A DNA stretch of 64,000 bases from Talinum fruticosum (taxonomy: Eukaryota > Streptophyta > Magnoliopsida > Caryophyllales > Talinaceae), in NCBI GenBank assembly GCA_021018815.1, contig JAITYX010000003.1, positions 8,058,501 to 8,122,500 on the forward strand, written 5' to 3'. The notes under the pieces were generated by a model, which searched no databases, was not told the origin of the DNA, and saw nothing but the letters and a program-made list of their open reading frames with translations. Each line of letters begins with the position of its first letter. The first letter of the stretch is position 1. Positions 57,812-64,000 of the stretch are shown piece by piece. The translations under genes were made by a program, and so were the position numbers.

Positions 57812-57854
<43 letters not shown>
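57812..57854. repeat. (TA)n microsatellite
   Basis: Pure TA run of about 43 bases, second AT run in the same LTR. Confidence 0.95.
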
Positions 57855-57856
<2 letters not shown>

Positions 57857-59087
57857 CTTTTATTCCGAGTCGACTAATAAATTGAATTACATAAATATCA
57901 TCGATTAGCCTAATCAACTTCTTTAATGAATATGCGTTGTAGTCAAGATTTGAAATGGAATTAATACAAGAAAGTTGAGTAATAAAAACGTTAGTTTAAC
58001 CAATTACGTAATAAATATAGGAAATGAGATAAATTGTCGACGCTTATACAAATTCAATTATTGAAACTCAAGAAACATTATTAACAACAAAAATCTATTT
58101 GAAACAAGATTAAGGCCACTTCCGTTGCCGATCGGCTCGTAACTTAAATTTCTATAAGGGGAGAAACAAAGATTTTCGACCTAATTACGTTCATTGCCTC
58201 GTACTCTTTGAAAATTCACATGTTTTCCATCAAATCTCAATATCTCTTATATATATATTACTAATAATGAATCATTTGAAAATCAAATTTTGTCACCTAA
58301 TAAAGTGGTCCCCGAACAATTATCAATTATCAATTATCGTGGCTTACGCCCTTCAATTCCACCCGCACGGCTTCAACTCGGGTTCTCGGTCGGCCCGGGA
58401 GGTGTGCACCATATTCAAAGATTGCATCACTTATACAAGGGGTTCCACTTTCAGATAATAACCAGCAAGCAAGTTTGACTCATATTCTCTCCCATCCGAT
58501 TTCGAACTAAAATGAATTGAAATGCACGCGCTCAATTAAAATGCTTTGAAAGATATTTGATCGTGCAGGAATGTTCGTAATGAGTTTCGACTCATTCTTT
58601 GAATTATTTTACTCGTTTTTGTTTTTAGGAAAAGGTTCCGTCAACAACCCATTTCCTAAAAAGCTCGACTGAAGCAAGACCTAACTGGATGTGTCGTGTC
58701 CATAAATCCATGATGGGTCTAGATGCTCACAAGTGATTGTCTTCTTATCTCGGTTTTTGGTTTGACCTCGAAGGGTATTACATGTTGCTTATTTCTTACT
58801 GCAGACGATTATATGAGCTTGTATAATATAAATGTATTAGAATTGTATTTTGGGGTTGGTTTAATTAAGTTGTATGGTTTACCTCATTGGGACATAATAA
58901 TTAGTGCTATCGAGACACACTATAGCATAACCGATGGACACAGTGTTTTTATTGTATTTTATTTTAGCTCTGGTCCTATTATTAGGGCGGCGGTAACGCC
59001 TTCGATCGTCAACTTCCACTCGTGACCATACTTAATATTCTCTAATTAGGGATTATTAAGTAATGGTGATTGGGGCGATACGGTTGT

Positions 59088-59100
59088 GGTATCGGAGGCA
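59088..59100 (+). other. Primer binding site, initiator-Met type
   Basis: TGGTATCGGAGGCAGG resembles TGGTATCAGAGCCAGG, complementary to initiator tRNA-Met. It fixes the orientation (plus) of the element whose 5' LTR ends just before. Confidence 0.75.
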
Positions 59101-59510
59101 GGTTTAGAAATCACTCGTGAGTAATAGGGTTCTAAGGTGTCATGACTGGAATTTTAGGAAAATTACACAGACTATTATTTCCTTAAGTTGTCGTTTTGGG
59201 TCTTGTGTATATAATGTAGTTAATGTTGGGTTGATATATATACTTTTGGGTATGCTAGTATAAACGAAGTACGTAATGACTTAAGTTGCCGACGTGCATT
59301 CCATATGTTTTTAAGTGTTGCAGTTTGTAATTAAGTTCATATAGTTTGTTTCGGATGTATTATGAACCACTTAGGTTATTTTAAGCCTTAATGTATATTG
59401 GTTGGACTCCGGCGTGTGGCCGTTGAGTTGTGTACTCCGAGCGTGTGGCTTGTTGAGTGATATTGTGGTCTTTATGCAGGGTTTTAAAGCTTCAAGTCTA
59501 GGGGATAGGC
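59101..59510 (+). other. Leader of chromovirus-type element, truncated
   Basis: Follows the PBS and contains no gag. Repeated CTCCG(G/A)GCGTGTGGC units at 59407-59450. Minus-strand copia sequence begins within about 1 kb, so the element is cut off before gag. Confidence 0.5.
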
Positions 59511-60060
59511 CATGTTACAAACAAAACTCTTTTAGAAAATTTCCTTTATTACTTTTAAGTTGGAATTAGAAAGCAAAACCGACACCTAAATGAGCCTTGG
59601 GACTTCTTCTAATTGAGAATTTCTCAACCGATGAAAATTTCCAGAGTTGAATGATAACCTAACATACAATTTGGTGTTACTTAGTATATAAACGCAATGA
59701 AAGTAGGAGTTAACTAAGTATGTTTTATATTAGAAGTTGTTAGCAATTTGTTTCGTAGGAGAGGGAAAAGAAATTAATTAGGAAAATTTATATTTATATA
59801 ATGCACCTTGTCTTATATAGAAAGTAATAACGTAATTCCGAATGTAATTCTAGAGTTGGGCAATGATTGAGGACTTACCGAATAGGCATTAGAAACTCCT
59901 CCCAACTCGCAACAAATCCTTAGTGAAACCTAATTTATACCCTTAGAGATTTTCCCCGATACCATGGACCCAAACTATTTGAGGAATTTGGTGGCGAGTT
60001 AATGAAAAGAATTCCTCCTACACCTATTTGATGAATTTCGTAGGAATGAATTCAAGTTCA
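59511..60060 (-). other. Probable 3' part of copia element 3
   Basis: No domain. Lies just downstream (minus strand) of the truncated RNase H. A TATATAAG-type motif near 59810 could be an LTR promoter, but no LTR boundary was found. Confidence 0.3.
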
Positions 60061-61166
60061 ATATCATCTTTCTCGAATGGTCTCTCGTAAAATGATACCT
60101 GACCTCAAGTTCAATATCACCTTGTATCCAACATAGTCAACATTTGAGTATCCAAGTGAGGGTCGGTTCCGAGTCTCTTGAAAACCATAGACCTAGATTT
60201 TGAGTCCTTGCAAGATATCTAAAGATTCTCTTCACCGCAGTGAGATGTGATTCTTTTGGATTAGCTTGAAATATTGCACACAGACATACACTAAACATAA
60301 TGTCCGGCTACTCGGATGTGAGATATAGCAGAGATCCAATCATACCTTGATAGAGTTTCGATCTACTACTTTACCTTTTTCATCCGAGTCTAGTTTTATA
60401 GTGCTACTCATTGGTGTTGCTGCATGTTTTGCATCTTGAAGCTTGTACTTCTTCAAGCAACTCCTTTGTATACTTAGATTAGTGCACATAGATCCCATCT
60501 TTGTCTTGTTTGATTTGTAGACCAAGGAAGAAATTGAGCTCTCCCATCATGCTCATTTGGAATTCCTGCCTTATTAATTTAAAAAATCTCGACAAAGATT
60601 TTGATTAGTAACTTCAAAAATTATATCATTGACGTAAATCCGAACAATAAGAAAATCTTTCCCCTTAGTTTTTATGAAAAGAATTTCATCAATTTGACCT
60701 CTTTTGAAATAATTTTCAACTAAGAAACCGCTCAATCTTTCATACCAAGCTCCGGGAGCTTGTTTAAGTCCATAAAGAGTTTTTGCAATTTGAAAACATG
60801 ATTTGGAAATTCCGAGTTTTCAAATCTAGGGGGTTGCTCAACATAGACTTCCTCTTGAATGAAACCATTCAGAAAAGCACATTTGACATCCATTTGATAT
60901 AATTTAATATTCATGCTTGATGCAAATGCCAATAGGATTCGTATTGCATCAATCCTACCAACTGCCGCAAAGGTTTCCCCACAATCAATCCTTTCTTCTT
61001 GATTGTAACCTTGAGCCACAAGTCTAGCCTTATTTCTGACCACCAACCCATCCTCATCCAGTTTGTTTTTGAAAACCCATTTGGTTCTTATGACTCGGGT
61101 GGTCGAAGGTTGTTTGGTCAAGGTCCACACTAGGTTTCTTTCAAATTGATTAAGTTCTTCTTGCAC
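60061..61166 (-). pseudogene. Copia element 3 reverse transcriptase and deleted RNase H
   Basis: The minus-strand frame 60732-61166 holds the RT start: MQEELNQFERNLVWTL, IRTKWVFKNKLDEDGLVVRN, KARLVAQGYNQEERIDCGET and LYQMDVKCAFLNGFIQEEVY. The catalytic box at 60625-60636 reads YVND where YVDD is expected. A KYKLQDAKHAATPMSSTIKL segment (60340-60525) follows, then MIGSLLYLTSSRPDIMFSV. RNase H is almost wholly missing: WIQGDIELEV jumps to RYHFTRDH. The sequence style fits Sirevirus-type copia. Inactive by both defects. Confidence 0.85.
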
Positions 61167-62480
61167 GGCCTCTACCCATTCAGGTTTATTTAGGGCCTCT
61201 AGTGCATTTCTTGGTCAGTTAATTATATGAATGCAGTGAATGCACATAGATTTTGCAAAGAAGAACGAGTTCTTACCCCACTGTTGATGTCGGACAAGAT
61301 GTTTTCGAGTGGGTGACTCGAAGCATATTTGAATACTCTACCTGTTCTCCGGTTCACCGATTTATAGGTTGAATTGGTTGATCTCCGATATCTGATCCGA
61401 TTGAGCTTGCTCATCCGATTGACCCTCGAATTCTAAGCCGGCTCCGAACCGCTTCGTATGATTCATGGTATTCGAGCTATCTCATTCCGAGTTGCTTTTC
61501 CTTGACTCGTCTCGAGCTCGGCTTCAGTAAGATCATCTTCATCTCGACCGAGTTTCGGTTCCGAGAATGTTGATTTACTTGGTTTTCCCTGATCAATTTC
61601 ATCAAAAATAACGTAGATGCTTTCTTCCAATTTGTTAATTCTTTTATTGAAAATGCGATATGCTTTACTATGTGATGAGTAACCAAGAAAAATACCTTCA
61701 TCCGATCGGGCACCAAACTTGGTCGAGTGATCCTTACCCTTATTGTTACATAGCACTTACATCGAAGGGTTTGAAGTATGAAATGTTGGGTTTCTTTCCC
61801 TTGTAAAGCTCATATGGAGTTTTCTTTAGGATGGGTTTAATGAGGCATCTCGTTTAGTGTGTAGTTTGTCTGTGTTGATCGCCTCAGCCTCGTAAATAGT
61901 AAGGCGGATCATGTTCAATCATCATTGTCTTTTCTATTTCTTCAAGAGTTGTATTCTTTCTCTCCACTACTCCATTTTGTTGAAGAGTTCTGGGTGCTGA
62001 GAAGTTATGGGAGATACCATTCTTATCGCAGAACTCTGCAAATTCCGAGTAATTGAACTCGCTTCCATGGTCGGTTCGAATTCTTTTAATCCGAGTCCGA
62101 GACTCAACTTGAATTTTCATGCAGAGCTTGCTCGAACTCTTTGAAAGTCTGCATTTTTGTGCTTAAGAAAGCACACCCATGTAAATCGTGAGTAGTCATC
62201 AACGATTACAAGTATATATGATTTAGCTCCGAGACTCTTTATAGGGATTTCGCCATATAAGTCCATATGAAACTTTTCAAGCACTTTGGATGTGGAAACG
62301 ATTTTGAGAGATTTGAAGGATGATCCGACTGTTTCCCTTTTGTGCATGCTTCACAAATTTATCTTTCTTAAATGCATAGTTAGGTAATCCTCTTACTAAA
62401 CCATGAGATGCTAGCTTTTTGATGGTGTCCATGCTAATATGACCTAGTCTACGATGCCATGTCCAAGAATCATCATGCAG
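61167..62480 (-). pseudogene. Copia element 3 integrase
   Basis: Minus strand: 62117-62347 has KVLEKFHMDLYGEIPIKSLG and YILVIVDDYSRFTWVCFLKH (first catalytic Asp region). 61884-62120 has RIKRIRTDHGSEFNYSEFAE and FCDKNGISHNF with QQNGVVERKN (second Asp and Glu). Thus D, D and E of the DDE triad are all recognisable. 61463-61756 is the C-terminal side (KFGARSDEGIFLGYSSHSKA, YRIFNKRINKLEESIYVIFD). A short duplication or frame change lies at the junction near 62118. Copia order is kept with RT downstream. Confidence 0.85.
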
Positions 62481-64000
62481 AGATGCTTTTGAACACGATA
62501 AGTTCCGACTTGGATCCGAAAGAGGAATAGTGTAGGTGTTACCCGATCCCTTACCCGAGAGCTTAGTCTCTTTGGTAGTTGCATCGTAAATATAGCAATT
62601 TTACTTAGTGAACCTTACCTGTTGACCTTTGTCACACAGTTTAGAGATGCTTGAGTAAATTGTACTTTAATCCTTTGATAAGATAGACTGGGCCGACCAG
62701 ATTGTTTCCTTTTCCAATCTTGCCTATTCCAACTATCTTGCCTTTCTGTCATCTCCAAAAGTGACTTTGCCTCCTTTGTAATCTTCCAACTCGAAAAGAG
62801 TCTTGAATATCCCGACATGTGACGTGAGCATCCACTCGTCCAGTACCAATGACCTTTTGTCCTTTCTCGAGTTACCTGCATGTTAGAAACATACTAACCC
62901 TTCTCACTTCCTCTAACGAACCTAATAACTCCCTGTATCGTGGTTCTTTTTCGAGGAAGAAGACTCTTGGGAACCCAGATTTGAATTACTATGGGTTTGG
63001 TCCGATTCTGAGTCTTCCTTTTAGAAAACCGAGTCTATGTCTCTTTCTTTTCAAAATCTTTTCTTTTATAAAGTGGTGGAGAAGGTTTTCTACTGTAAGT
63101 CTGGTCTAGGCTCGATCCCGCTTTCGTTCTTATGAATAGGACCCTGCTCAGCCTTCCCGAACTTAACAGTTCCAGCATTTCTTTTGAATAGATCCGAGTA
63201 GGAATTTGATTCCTCCTCTTTGTTAAAACCAAGTCCTTCCTTTATGAAGGAGACCCATTGAGATCCTAAGAGCATGTCAAGGTTTTTCGACCTTGAGTAA
63301 ATTTCAAAACAAGCTCTTGAGACTCATTGAGCTTTTGTTTTAGATGCATGTTTTCTCTCCTGAGTTTCTCGGACTCAGTCTCATTAGCTTGAGTACCAAT
63401 CTTGAGTTCTCTTAGAGTGAGTTTCAGCTTTTCCAATACATTTTTCAAACTGGTGCTCTCGGACGTAAGAGACTCAAGTTGTTATTTGTATTGTGAAGAA
63501 TCGGAATTGGACTTTTCTTCCAAAGTGTAAATATATTTGGCTAAATCAACTTTGGAAAACTTAAGGAAATAATCAATTACCTCCTGAAGATTTGTTTCCT
63601 CATTGTCCGAGTTGTCGAGTCTCACTCGGATTCAACTTCCGAGTCTAATAGAGCCATCGGACATTTTGAATCATCCGAGTCTTCATCTTCTTTAGATGAA
63701 TCTTCATCAATCCATGTGGCCATCATAGCCTTCTTCTTCTTTCTATCCCTCTTTCTTCTTGGACAGTCTTTGACTATGTGATCTTTGTCTGCCACATTAA
63801 GAACAACCTGAGTTCTTAGTTAAAGATAACTTTGAAGGAGATGAGTGTTTACCTTTTCTATCCTTCTTATCTTTCTTGTAGAACTCTTTTCTTTGCCTTT
63901 TCTCCCATTTCTTATGCTTCATCATTCTTTTTAAGCCTCGAGCAATGAGTGCCATGGGATCTTCTTTTGAATTTGAGAAACTCATATTTTCTCCTCTCGC
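62481..64000 (-). pseudogene. Copia element 3 gag C-term, protease and pre-integrase (partial)
   Basis: Runs off the right edge of the window. Minus strand: 63797-63985 has the basic segment MALIARGLKRMMKHKKWEKR and KKDKKDRKGKHSS. A zinc-knuckle remnant (ADKDHIVKDCPRR) lies near 63750-63790. MATW and an acidic stretch (SSKEDEDSDDS) follow near 63670-63720. A coiled-coil part at 63266-63448 (RRENMHLKQKLNESQELVLK) is followed by the protease-side WYWTSGCSRHMSGYSRLFSS at 62790-62850, where DSGCSRHM is usual, so the active-site Asp is read as Thr. Frameshifts throughout. The layout is that of Sirevirus elements with a long gag. Confidence 0.78.

Larger units (their letters stand above)
56217..59083 (+). 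repeat. 5' LTR of chromovirus-type Ty3 element
   Basis: Begins TGGTAACAACCCGACCCTAA and ends near GGGGCGATACG, paralleling the solo LTR at 3063-5748 in start, GAGCGCGTGCACTTCAATTC, AT run, GC-rich leader and end. Length 2.87 kb. A PBS follows at 59088. It interrupts the Athila-like gag-protease frame. Confidence 0.8.

Overview
This window looks like nuclear DNA from a flowering plant. It is AT-rich overall, it has no dense run of long open frames, and nearly all recognisable coding potential comes from plant transposable elements: Athila/Tat-type and chromovirus-type Ty3 elements, Ty1-copia elements, L1-type LINEs, CACTA, hAT, Mutator (MULE) and PIF/Harbinger-like DNA transposons. I cannot name the species. 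I see no intact host gene, no tRNA or rRNA gene and no CRISPR array. Almost every coding remnant carries frameshifts or stops, so this is an old, layered, probably heterochromatic repeat block.

Layout, left to right. 1-10.2 kb: minus-strand Ty3 remnants (a decayed gag, LTR pieces, a non-autonomous element with a zinc-knuckle-like protein), split at 3063-5748 by a complete 2.7-kb solo LTR with a 5-bp target duplication. 10.3-17.7 kb: a structurally complete Athila-like gag-protease-only element (two LTRs, PBS, PPT, matching 5-bp target duplication). 17.7-20 kb: Sirevirus-like LTR sequence and the 3' end of a CACTA element. 20-25.3 kb and 34.7-39.4 kb: two copies of one Ty1-copia family with unusually short LTRs (about 125-140 bp), both on the minus strand and both dead. 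Between them lie a CACTA N-terminal fragment, an L1 fragment, a PIF/Harbinger-like element holding broken exons of the methionine-salvage enzyme enolase-phosphatase E1 (30.0-33.1 kb), and a short LINE with a 16-bp target duplication.

41.8 kb to the end is a deep nest. A decayed plus-strand MULE transposase is cut at 43848 by a minus-strand CACTA element (TNP2 transposase, DUF4218 and DUF4216 regions). The TNP2 region is itself cut by a 1.9-kb non-autonomous CACTA (46192-48074) and by a 3.9-kb hAT-like element (48401-52272), which carries a 297-bp inverted repeat. Next to its N-terminus lies a minus-strand Athila-like element (LTR 53122-54683). That element's gag-protease frame is cut by a chromovirus-type LTR with its PBS (56217-59100), which is followed by a Sirevirus-like copia polyprotein on the minus strand running off the window.

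The genes do not work together as a pathway. Each cassette served, or once served, its own transposition, and the non-autonomous elements would need proteins from relatives elsewhere. The most unusual items are the enolase-phosphatase gene capture, the order of insertions readable through split TNP2 codons, the long palindrome inside the hAT element, and the palindromic CACGG/CCGTG clusters inside two unrelated LTR families.
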